A stretch of DNA of 64,000 nt from Pelomonas saccharophila_A (GTDB lineage Bacteria > Pseudomonadota > Gammaproteobacteria > Burkholderiales > Burkholderiaceae_C). Both the position numbers and the translations under genes were made by a program. The stretch lies in contig NZ_JAVDXU010000001.1 of NCBI RefSeq assembly GCF_031458095.1, positions 1 through 64,000 on the forward strand, written 5' to 3'. The notes beneath the pieces are model-generated. The model searched no databases. It saw only the letters and a list, made by a program, of their open reading frames with translations, and had not been told where the DNA came from. Shown piece after piece: positions 52,068 through 59,719 of this stretch; position 1 is the first letter of the stretch; each line of letters starts with the position of its first letter.

Positions 52068-54578
52068 GTGAGACTGAAGTTGGGAACCCTGATGATCGCC
52101 ATGAGCGCCGGCTCGGTGGCGCTTGCACAAACCTGCACGCCGACGGCGATCACGCCGTACATCAACGTCAACGGGACGTGGACGCAAACCTCGTCAGCCA
52201 CGCTCAAGCTCGGCAATTCGGCCATCTTCGGCCCGCAGCCTGTGTCCGGCGGCTCCTGGAGCTGGGCCGGCTGCGGCACTGGCGGCGCCTCGCGCGAGCA
52301 GACCATCACGCCGGCCGCGGCCTGCACGGCCACCACCACCTACACCAACAGCTGCGGCGCCAAGACGCAGCAGACGTTCTCGATCAAGGTCGGCACCTGG
52401 GCCAGCGTGAAGTTCGGCGGCGGCGGCTACGTCACCGGCCTGGTCTTCCATCCGACGACCGCGAACCTGCTCTACGCGCGCACCGACATCGGCGGCGCCT
52501 ACCGCTGGAACCCGGGCAGCTCGACGTGGACGCCCATCACCGACGGCCTGGGTTTCGGCGGAGCCGAGGGCTCCTTCCACGGCATCGAGAGCATGGCGGT
52601 CGATCCGAACAACGACCAGCTCGTCTACATGGCCGCCGGCATGTATGTCTCCGACAAAGCCGACGCCCGGCTGTACATCTCCAGCAACCGCGGCGACACC
52701 TGGACCTACGTCCCCCTGCCCTTCTCCACGGGCGGCAACAACCCCGGACGTGCGATGGGCGAGCGCCTGATGGTCGACCCCAACAAGCCCTCGACGCTGT
52801 TCTTCGGCTCGCGCACCGCGGGCCTGTGGAAGAGCACGGACTCGGGCCGCAACTGGGCCCAGGTGACATCGCTGTCGAGCGCCAAGATGACCGCCGACCA
52901 GATCAAGGCCGCGGGCGGCAGCGCGATGGGTGTCGAGCTGGTCGTCTACGACACCGGCAGCAAGGGCAGCGGCAACGCCACGCAGACGATCTACACAGCC
53001 GTCGCTCCCGACTACGCCGGCGTGGCCGGCCTGAGCGCCAACCTGTACAAGTCCACCAACGGCGGCACGTCCTGGACCCCCGTGTCGACGCCAGTGACGG
53101 GCTATCACATCCCGCACATGGTGCGCGCCGCCGACGGCATGTTCTACGTCGTCTTCACCCAGGGCACCGGGCCGGGCGCCGGCGGCCCGGGCCGCCTCTA
53201 CAAGTTCGACGGCAGCACCTGGACCCTGCTCAAGAGCGAAGACCCGAACGGTGGAACGAACTTCGGCCTCGGCGGCGTTTCCGTGCAGGGCAGCGGCTCA
53301 ACCACGCGCATCGCGCTGGGCGTCACCAACTCCTGGGGCAACTACAGCGGCCAGCAGATCGTGCAGCTGTCCGACAACGCCGGCCTGACCTGGCGCGAGA
53401 TCGAGGCCGCCACCCCCGGCGAGACCGCCTCGGGCTGGGTCGACGACGTCGAGATCGATCCGTCCAACCGCGATCACATCCTGCATGTGCACGGCGGCGG
53501 CATCATCGAGACCAAGAACGCCTCCGCGACCTCGCCGACCTGGAGCGGCAACATCAACGGCATCGAGGAGACCGCCACCCAGGCCCTCGCCGCGCCGCCG
53601 GCCGGCGCGACCTACAAGTTCATCAACAGCGCCGGCGACGTCGGCACCTGGGTGGACACCGACCTCGCCGCCAAGCCCACCCTGAGCCCCGGCCTGGGCT
53701 GGAGCAACGGCAATGCGGCCGACATGGCCTGGTCCGATCCGCAGTACATCGCCGCTTCGGGCCTCATCAACTCGAGCGGCGTTGCCGCCGGCTACTGGTC
53801 GGGCGATGGCGGCAGGACCTGGGCCAATTTCGCCAGCCTGCCCAGCGGCGCGTCGAGCAACACGAGCGCCGAAACCAGCTTCGCGGTCACGGCGCGCAAC
53901 AGCGTCGTCTGGGCGCCGGCGAACTCGGTGCCGTCCTACACCACCAACAACGGCGCCAGCTGGACCGCGACCAACCTGCCGGCCTTGGCCGCCGTCGGCT
54001 GGAACCGCGGCTACCGCCTGGTCGCCGACCGCAGGAACGCGAGCAAGGTCTATGCGTATGACTCGGGGGGTGCGTGGTGGGCGTCGGCCGGCCGGGTCTA
54101 CGTCTCGAGCGATGGTGGCCACAGCTTCGCGCTGAGCCAGGGCTCGGTGTCGGCCAATCTCGCCCCCAATGGCTGGTGGGCGACGTCCATGGCCGTCAAC
54201 CCCAACGCCGAGGGCGACCTCTGGCTGGCCGATGGCAATGCCGTCTACCACTCGGTGAACTCCGGAGCGAGCTGGACCAAGCTCGGCGGCTTCGCGTCGG
54301 TCTTCGGCAGCAACGCCTGGCCCGACCTGCAGGGCGCGAGCGCCATCGCACTGGGCAAGGCCAAGACCGGCGCCCCCTACTCGGCCGCGGTCTACGTGGT
54401 GGGCACCATGAACGGCGTGTGGGGTGTTTACCGTTCCGACGACGGCGGCGCCAGCTGGGTGCGCCACAACGATGACGCCCACCAGTTCGGCGGCATCGGC
54501 GTGATGGCGGCCGACCAGGGCGTCTATGGGCGCATCTACGTCAGCGGCACCGGCCGGGGCCTGCTGTACAGCAACTGA
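52068..54578 (+). CDS. GH74 xyloglucanase (copy 1) with N-terminal four-Cys module
   Basis: Predicted inverting endo-xyloglucanase that cuts the beta-1,4-glucan backbone outside the cell. It has 836 residues: signal peptide (cut near SVALAQ), a four-Cys module (about 22-107: CTPTAITPYINVNG, LGPQP-type IFGPQPVSGGSWSWAGCG, TYTNSCGA), then two seven-bladed propellers. Catalytic Asp140 is in YARTDIGGAYRW and Asp524 in INSAGDVGTWVD. GTG at 52068 follows AAAGG at seven bases; a longer frame upstream runs into the GH43 gene and is rejected. It is a close paralogue of the GH74 at 61675, which instead has a lipoprotein signal and Pro-Ala linker. Confidence 0.92.
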   Translation: MRLKLGTLMIAMSAGSVALAQTCTPTAITPYINVNGTWTQTSSATLKLGNSAIFGPQPVSGGSWSWAGCGTGGASREQTITPAAACTATTTYTNSCGAKTQQTFSIKVGTWASVKFGGGGYVTGLVFHPTTANLLYARTDIGGAYRWNPGSSTWTPITDGLGFGGAEGSFHGIESMAVDPNNDQLVYMAAGMYVSDKADARLYISSNRGDTWTYVPLPFSTGGNNPGRAMGERLMVDPNKPSTLFFGSRTAGLWKSTDSGRNWAQVTSLSSAKMTADQIKAAGGSAMGVELVVYDTGSKGSGNATQTIYTAVAPDYAGVAGLSANLYKSTNGGTSWTPVSTPVTGYHIPHMVRAADGMFYVVFTQGTGPGAGGPGRLYKFDGSTWTLLKSEDPNGGTNFGLGGVSVQGSGSTTRIALGVTNSWGNYSGQQIVQLSDNAGLTWREIEAATPGETASGWVDDVEIDPSNRDHILHVHGGGIIETKNASATSPTWSGNINGIEETATQALAAPPAGATYKFINSAGDVGTWVDTDLAAKPTLSPGLGWSNGNAADMAWSDPQYIAASGLINSSGVAAGYWSGDGGRTWANFASLPSGASSNTSAETSFAVTARNSVVWAPANSVPSYTTNNGASWTATNLPALAAVGWNRGYRLVADRRNASKVYAYDSGGAWWASAGRVYVSSDGGHSFALSQGSVSANLAPNGWWATSMAVNPNAEGDLWLADGNAVYHSVNSGASWTKLGGFASVFGSNAWPDLQGASAIALGKAKTGAPYSAAVYVVGTMNGVWGVYRSDDGGASWVRHNDDAHQFGGIGVMAADQGVYGRIYVSGTGRGLLYSN

Positions 54579-54586
54579 TTCAAAAC

Positions 54587-54616
54587 GCCCGGTCCGGTGG
54601 AGACAACCGGCCGGGC
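54587..54616 (+). promoter_or_regulatory. Leader hairpin upstream of GH5 copy 1
   Basis: Ten-base-pair stem with one bulge, GCCCGG-T-CCGG with CCGGCCGGGC, and loop TGGAGACAA, starting eight bases after the GH74 stop and ending 30 bases before the GH5 ATG. It matches the element at 52014-52044 in stem and loop. It may be an intercistronic stabiliser or attenuator. Confidence 0.5.
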
Positions 54617-54646
54617 CCTTCCTCAAGAGTTGAAAGGCAAAACCCC

Positions 54647-56308
54647 ATGAGAACGCTTTTGTCGACCCTGCTGCTGGCCCTCGGCGCCAGCGCCGGCTCG
54701 GCCGCCCAGGCCCAGAACTGCGGCAGCGGCGGCGGCGCCACCGTCTGCCTCACGGCCAACGGCACGGCCAGCAATGTGCAGCTGAACTGGACCATCAGCG
54801 GTGCCGTCAAGTCGCTGGAGGTCTACCGCGACACCGATGCCGATCCCAACGGCCGCAGCCGCATCGCCATCGTCGACAAGGCCGCCACCAGCTATGCCGA
54901 CGCGTCGGCCAATACCGGCACGCCCTACTGGTACTGGGTCAAGTTCACGACCGCCGCGGGCAGCTACAGCTCCGGAGCATCCTCGGCCACGCGCGGCGCC
55001 AGCTGCACACCGACGGCCGTGACGCCCTGGATCAAGGTCGACGGCAACTGGAACCAGACCGCCAACGCGACAGTCAGCGCCGGAGACTCCGCCGTGCTCG
55101 GCCCGCAGCCGGTGTCCGGCGGCATGTGGACCTGGAACGGCTGCGGCACCGCTGGCGGGGCGCGCGAGCAGACCATCCGCCCCACGGCCGCCTGCGCAGC
55201 CACGGCCACCTACACCAATGCCTGCGGCGCCAAGACGCTGCAGAGCTTCTCGATCGGCCTCGCTGGCGCGATGCGCAACATGACCAGCCTGCAGATATCC
55301 AAGGAGATGTCGCCGGGCTGGAACCTCGGCAACTCGCTGGATGCGCCGACCGAGACCGGCTGGGGCAACCCGCTGGTCAACCAGGCCCTGCTCAACGCGG
55401 TCAGGGCCGCCGGCTTCAAGAGCGTGCGCATCCCGGTCACCTGGACGACCCATGTCGACGCCAGCGACAACATCGACCCCGTCTACATGGCCCGCGTGAC
55501 CGAGGTCGTCAAGTACGTCCGCAACACCGGCATGTACGCCGTCATCAACCTGCACCACGAAGGGCACTGGCTGAACAACGTCTTCTACGCCAGCCAGGCG
55601 GCCAACAACGCCCGCCTGGCCAAGCTGTGGACGCAGATCGCCAACAACTTCAAGAACCACGACGACTACCTGCTGTTCGCCGGCCTCAACGAAGTCGGCA
55701 AGGAAAACGCCCCCTGGGGCGTGCCACCGCAGCAGGAGTGGGTGGACGTGCAGAACGGCTACCACCAGGCCTTCGTGAACGCGGTGCGCGCCACCGGCGG
55801 CAACAACGCCAAGCGCCACCTCGTCGTGCAGGGCTACTTCACGGGCATCGATCCGATCAACCAGACCGTGCTGCCCACCGACACGATCGCCAATCGCCTG
55901 TTCTTCGAGTTCCATTTCTACGACCCCTGGACCCTGGCGCTGAACGCCGAAAGCCCGATCTGGCAATGGGGCGCCAAGACCACCGACCCGAGCAAGGCCG
56001 ACAACTGGGCCGACGAGGCCTATGTCGACGCGCAGTTCCAGAAGGTCAAGTCGCGCTTCGTCGATGCCGGCGTGGCGGTGATCATGGGTGAGTACGGCGT
56101 CATCCTGAAGTCCGAGTACGACCCGGCGGGCTTCTACCGCAATGAATGGGCCAAGTACGTGACGAACTCGGCGGTGCGCCACGGCATCGTCCCGATGTGG
56201 TGGGACAACGGCTACCAGGACAACCACCAGTTCGGCCTGTTCAACCGCACGACCGGCGCCCAGTACTTCCCCGACCTGGTCAAGGCCATCGTCGACAGCG
56301 CCAAGTGA
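54647..56308 (+). CDS. GH5 endo-glucanase/xyloglucanase (subfamily 4-like), copy 1
   Basis: A 553-residue exported retaining endoglucanase: signal peptide (to about residue 23), an FN3-like domain (about 24-118, with VQLNWTISGAVKSLEVYRDTD), the four-Cys module (about 120-203), then a GH5 barrel. The barrel starts SPGWNLGNSLDAP and has VINLHHEGHW, acid Glu349 in GLNEVGKEN and nucleophile Glu482 in IMGEYGVI. The GWNLGN and LHHEG patterns suit subfamily 4, which includes xyloglucanases. AAAGG precedes ATG. A close paralogue follows at 56342, sharing the same three-domain architecture. Confidence 0.9.
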   Translation: MRTLLSTLLLALGASAGSAAQAQNCGSGGGATVCLTANGTASNVQLNWTISGAVKSLEVYRDTDADPNGRSRIAIVDKAATSYADASANTGTPYWYWVKFTTAAGSYSSGASSATRGASCTPTAVTPWIKVDGNWNQTANATVSAGDSAVLGPQPVSGGMWTWNGCGTAGGAREQTIRPTAACAATATYTNACGAKTLQSFSIGLAGAMRNMTSLQISKEMSPGWNLGNSLDAPTETGWGNPLVNQALLNAVRAAGFKSVRIPVTWTTHVDASDNIDPVYMARVTEVVKYVRNTGMYAVINLHHEGHWLNNVFYASQAANNARLAKLWTQIANNFKNHDDYLLFAGLNEVGKENAPWGVPPQQEWVDVQNGYHQAFVNAVRATGGNNAKRHLVVQGYFTGIDPINQTVLPTDTIANRLFFEFHFYDPWTLALNAESPIWQWGAKTTDPSKADNWADEAYVDAQFQKVKSRFVDAGVAVIMGEYGVILKSEYDPAGFYRNEWAKYVTNSAVRHGIVPMWWDNGYQDNHQFGLFNRTTGAQYFPDLVKAIVDSAK

Positions 56309-56341
56309 CCGACAAGCAAACACCACCATGAGACAAGCGAT

Positions 56342-57985
56342 ATGAAATCCGTTGCCTCCCTCTCCTTCCTGCTGGCCGCGCTGAGCGCGGCGGCTCCTTT
56401 GGCCCAGGCCCAGAACTGCGGCAGTGGCGGCGGCGCCACTGTCTGCCTGACGGCCAATGGCACGGCCAGCAACGTGCAGCTGAACTGGACCGTCAGCGGT
56501 GCCGTCAAGTCGCTGGAGGTCTACCGCGACACCGATGCCGATCCCAACGGTCGCAGCCGCATCGCCGTCGTCGACAAGGCCGCCACCAGCTATGCCGACG
56601 CGTCGGCCAATACCGGCACGCCCTACTGGTACTGGGTGAAGTTCACGACCGCCGCCGGCAGCTACAACTCCGGCGCGTCCTCGGCCACGCGCGGCGGCGG
56701 TTGCACGCCGACGGCCATCACGCCCTACATCAACGTCAGCGGCAACTGGACCCAGACCGCCTCGGCCTCCGTCCCGGCGGGCGAAGCGGCCATCCTCGGC
56801 CCGCAGCCCACAACGGGCGGCATCTGGACCTGGAACGGTTGCGGCACCGCTGGCGGGGCGCGCGAGCAGACCATCCGGCCCACCGCCGCCTGCACGGCCA
56901 CGGCCACCTACACCAATGCCTGCGGTGCCAAGACGCTGCAGAGCTTCTCGATCGGCCTCGCTGGCGCGATGCGCAACATGACCAGCCTGCAGATGTCCAA
57001 GGAGATGTCGCCGGGCTGGAACATCGGCAACACGCTGGACGCCACGCCCACCGAGACCTCCTGGGGCCAACCGCTGATCAACCAGGCGTTGATGACCGGC
57101 ATCAAGAACGCCGGCTTCAAGAGCATCCGCCTGCCCGTCACCTGGACGCCGCACGTCGACGCCAACGACAACATCGATCCGGTGTGGATGGCCCGCGTGA
57201 CCCAGGTCGTGAAGTACGCGCGCAACGCCGGCCTCTACGTCGTGCTGAACCTGCACCACGAGGGCGGCTGGTTGAACAACACCACCTATGCCGCCCAGCC
57301 GGCCAACAACGCCCGGCTGACCAAGCTGTGGACCCAGATCGCCAACAACTTCAAGGACTACGACGACTACCTGCTGTTCGCTGCCATGAACGAGATCGGC
57401 AAGGAGAACACGGTCTGGGGCGCGCCCAAGGACCCCGAGTGGCTGAACGTGCAGAACGGCTACAACCAGGTGTTCGTGAATGCGGTGCGCGCCACCGGCG
57501 GCAACAACGCCAAGCGCCACCTCGTCGCCCAGGCCTACGAGACCAATATCGACATCTCCTACGCGTCGGCCGTGCTGCCCACCGACACCATCGCCAACCG
57601 CCTGTTCTTCGAGATCCACTACTACGACCCCTACGACTTCACGATCAACGGCCAGAGCAATATGTGGCAGTGGGGGGCGACCGCCACCAACCCGACCGAG
57701 ACCTGGGCCGATGAGCCTTATGTCGACGCGCAGTTCCAGAAGATGAAGACGCGCTTCGTCGACCAGGGCGTGCCGGTCATCATGGGTGAGTACGGTGCCT
57801 ACAACAAGCCCAACTACCCGGGCATGCCCCCGTACCGCAAGGCCTGGGCCCAGTACGTCACGCACTCGGCCTGGCTGCACGGCCTGGTGCCCATGTGGTG
57901 GGACACCGGCGAGATGATCGACCGCAACACCGGCGCGGTGAAGACGCCTGACGAGATCAGCACCATCGTCAACGCCACCAAGTGA
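56342..57985 (+). CDS. GH5 endo-glucanase/xyloglucanase (subfamily 4-like), copy 2
   Basis: A 547-residue tandem paralogue of GH5 copy 1 with the same order: signal peptide (to about residue 24), FN3-like domain, four-Cys module, GH5 barrel (SPGWNIGNTLDATPT, LNLHHEGGW, acid Glu351 in AMNEIGKEN, nucleophile Glu483 in IMGEYGAY). The accessory domains are nearly identical to copy 1 while the barrels differ more (for example TSWGQPLINQALMTGIKN against TGWGNPLVNQALLNAVRA). Conversion of the 5' half or recent duplication with divergence of the catalytic part would explain this. Two hairpins follow the stop. Confidence 0.9.
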   Translation: MKSVASLSFLLAALSAAAPLAQAQNCGSGGGATVCLTANGTASNVQLNWTVSGAVKSLEVYRDTDADPNGRSRIAVVDKAATSYADASANTGTPYWYWVKFTTAAGSYNSGASSATRGGGCTPTAITPYINVSGNWTQTASASVPAGEAAILGPQPTTGGIWTWNGCGTAGGAREQTIRPTAACTATATYTNACGAKTLQSFSIGLAGAMRNMTSLQMSKEMSPGWNIGNTLDATPTETSWGQPLINQALMTGIKNAGFKSIRLPVTWTPHVDANDNIDPVWMARVTQVVKYARNAGLYVVLNLHHEGGWLNNTTYAAQPANNARLTKLWTQIANNFKDYDDYLLFAAMNEIGKENTVWGAPKDPEWLNVQNGYNQVFVNAVRATGGNNAKRHLVAQAYETNIDISYASAVLPTDTIANRLFFEIHYYDPYDFTINGQSNMWQWGATATNPTETWADEPYVDAQFQKMKTRFVDQGVPVIMGEYGAYNKPNYPGMPPYRKAWAQYVTHSAWLHGLVPMWWDTGEMIDRNTGAVKTPDEISTIVNATK

Positions 57986-57993
57986 AGTGAACA

Positions 57994-58047
57994 GCGGGCC
58001 CGGTGCCCGCACTTTCCCCAAGCGCGGGACGCCAAGGCCTCCCGCGC
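57994..58047 (+). terminator. Two consecutive hairpins after GH5 copy 2
   Basis: GCGGGC/GCCCGC (57994-58010, five-base loop) is followed by GCGCGGGA/TCCCGCGC (58022-58047, ten-base loop) and then ATTTCTCCTTCT. They fill the 81-base gap before the GH29 gene and probably reduce readthrough. Confidence 0.55.
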
Positions 58048-58066
58048 ATTTCTCCTTCTGACTGCC

Positions 58067-59719
58067 ATGACCGCAAAACTCGCCGGCCCCTGGACGCGCC
58101 GTTCCTTCCTCAGCGCTGCCGCTGCCTCTGCCGGCACCACCGGCCTGACAACCGCCCAGGCCGCGCCCGCCCCTTTCCAGCCCACCTGGGATTCCCTCGT
58201 CGACGGCTACCGCACGCCTGACTGGTTCCGCGACGCCAAGTTCGGCATCTGGGCCCATTGGAGCGCGCAGTGCGTGCCCGAGATGGGCGACTGGTATGCC
58301 CGGCGCATGTACATCCAGGGCAACTGGCAATACGACCACCACGTCAAGACCTACGGCCATCCGACCCAGGTCGGCTTCATGGAAATCCAGAACCGCTGGA
58401 AGGCGGAGAACTGGGATCCCGATGCCCTGCTCGACCTCTACGTGAAGGCCGGCGCCAAGTACTTCGTCGCGCTGGCCAACCACCACGACAACCAGGACAA
58501 CTACGACTCCAAGTACCACGCCTGGAACACCGTGCGCGTGGGCCCAAGGAAGGACCTCATCGGCATCTGGGAGAAGGCCGCCCGCAAGCGCGGCCTGCGC
58601 TTCGGCGTCAGCAACCACAGCGCCCACGCCTGGCACTGGTACCAGCCGGCCTACGGCTACGACCCCGAGGGTCCCCACGCCGGCCAGCGCTACGACGCCT
58701 ACCGCCTCACCAAGGCCGACGGCAAGGGCAAATGGTGGGAAGGCCTGGACCCGCAGGACCTCTACACCGGCCGCAACATCGTCATGCCCGACGGCTTCAA
58801 GACCATCCGCAGCGTCGAGGCCTGGCAGCAGGAGCAGACCGCCCACTGGGACGAGAAGCCGCCGCTGCACAACCCGGCCTTCACCCGCCAGTGGTTCCTG
58901 CGCTGCCGCGACCTCATCGACAGCTACCGGCCCGACCTGGTCTATTTCGACAACACGACGCTGCCCCTGGGCCAGGCCGGCCTCGACATCACCGCCCACT
59001 ACTACAACGCCAGCATGGCCTGGAACGACGGCAAGCTCGAAGCCGTCGTCAACGGCAAGGTGATGCCCACGGAATGGCGCCCGGCGCTGGTGGAGGACGT
59101 GGAGCGGGGCTTCCGCGAAAACATCGAACCCCTGCCCTGGCAGACCGACACCTGCCTGGGCGACTGGCACTACAGCCGCGGCATCTTCGACAACCACCAG
59201 TACAAGCCGGCCAGCACCGTCATCCATCGTCTGTGCGACATCGTCTCCAAGAACGGCAACCTGCTGCTGTCGGTGCCGCTGCGCGGCGACGGCACCATCG
59301 ATTCGGACGAACGCAAGATCCTGGAAGACATCGCCGCCTGGATGGCCCGCAACGGCGAAGCCATCTACGGCACCCGCCCGTGGCGCACTTTCGGCGAAGG
59401 CCCGACCAAGGTGAGTGGCGGCATGTTCAGCGAAGGCAACTCCAAGGCGCTGACGCACGAGGACATCCGTTTCACGACCAAGGGCGGCGCCCTCTACGCC
59501 ATCGCCCTGGGCTGGCCCAGGGACGGCGTCATGCGCATCCAGACCCTGGCCGAGGATTCCGCCGTTGCGCCCGGCTCCATCGACAGCGTGCACGCCGTGG
59601 GCGCGGCCGACGGCCTGACGTTCAAGCGCACGCGCCGCGGCCTGGAGATCAAGCTCCCCGAAGGCCTGGCCGGCTCGCCGGCCGTCGCCGTGAAGATCCG
59701 CGGCGCCGGCGTGGCATGA
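58067..59719 (+). CDS. GH29 alpha-L-fucosidase (second copy), Tat-exported
   Basis: A 550-residue fucosidase with a Tat signal TRRSFLSAAAASAGTTGL, barrel start WFRDAKFGIWAHWSAQCVPE, HHDNQDNYDSKYHAWN, nucleophile Asp295 in PDLVYFDNTTLP and a C-terminal beta-sandwich. Compared with the GH29 at 8382 it has an extra loop after the HxxHAWHWYQP segment and YFDNT instead of YSDGG around the nucleophile. That suggests a different subfamily or linkage preference. It overlaps the GH97 start (ATGA) and so joins the xyloglucan operon. With GH95 the locus has three fucosidases. Confidence 0.92.
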   Translation: MTAKLAGPWTRRSFLSAAAASAGTTGLTTAQAAPAPFQPTWDSLVDGYRTPDWFRDAKFGIWAHWSAQCVPEMGDWYARRMYIQGNWQYDHHVKTYGHPTQVGFMEIQNRWKAENWDPDALLDLYVKAGAKYFVALANHHDNQDNYDSKYHAWNTVRVGPRKDLIGIWEKAARKRGLRFGVSNHSAHAWHWYQPAYGYDPEGPHAGQRYDAYRLTKADGKGKWWEGLDPQDLYTGRNIVMPDGFKTIRSVEAWQQEQTAHWDEKPPLHNPAFTRQWFLRCRDLIDSYRPDLVYFDNTTLPLGQAGLDITAHYYNASMAWNDGKLEAVVNGKVMPTEWRPALVEDVERGFRENIEPLPWQTDTCLGDWHYSRGIFDNHQYKPASTVIHRLCDIVSKNGNLLLSVPLRGDGTIDSDERKILEDIAAWMARNGEAIYGTRPWRTFGEGPTKVSGGMFSEGNSKALTHEDIRFTTKGGALYAIALGWPRDGVMRIQTLAEDSAVAPGSIDSVHAVGAADGLTFKRTRRGLEIKLPEGLAGSPAVAVKIRGAGVA

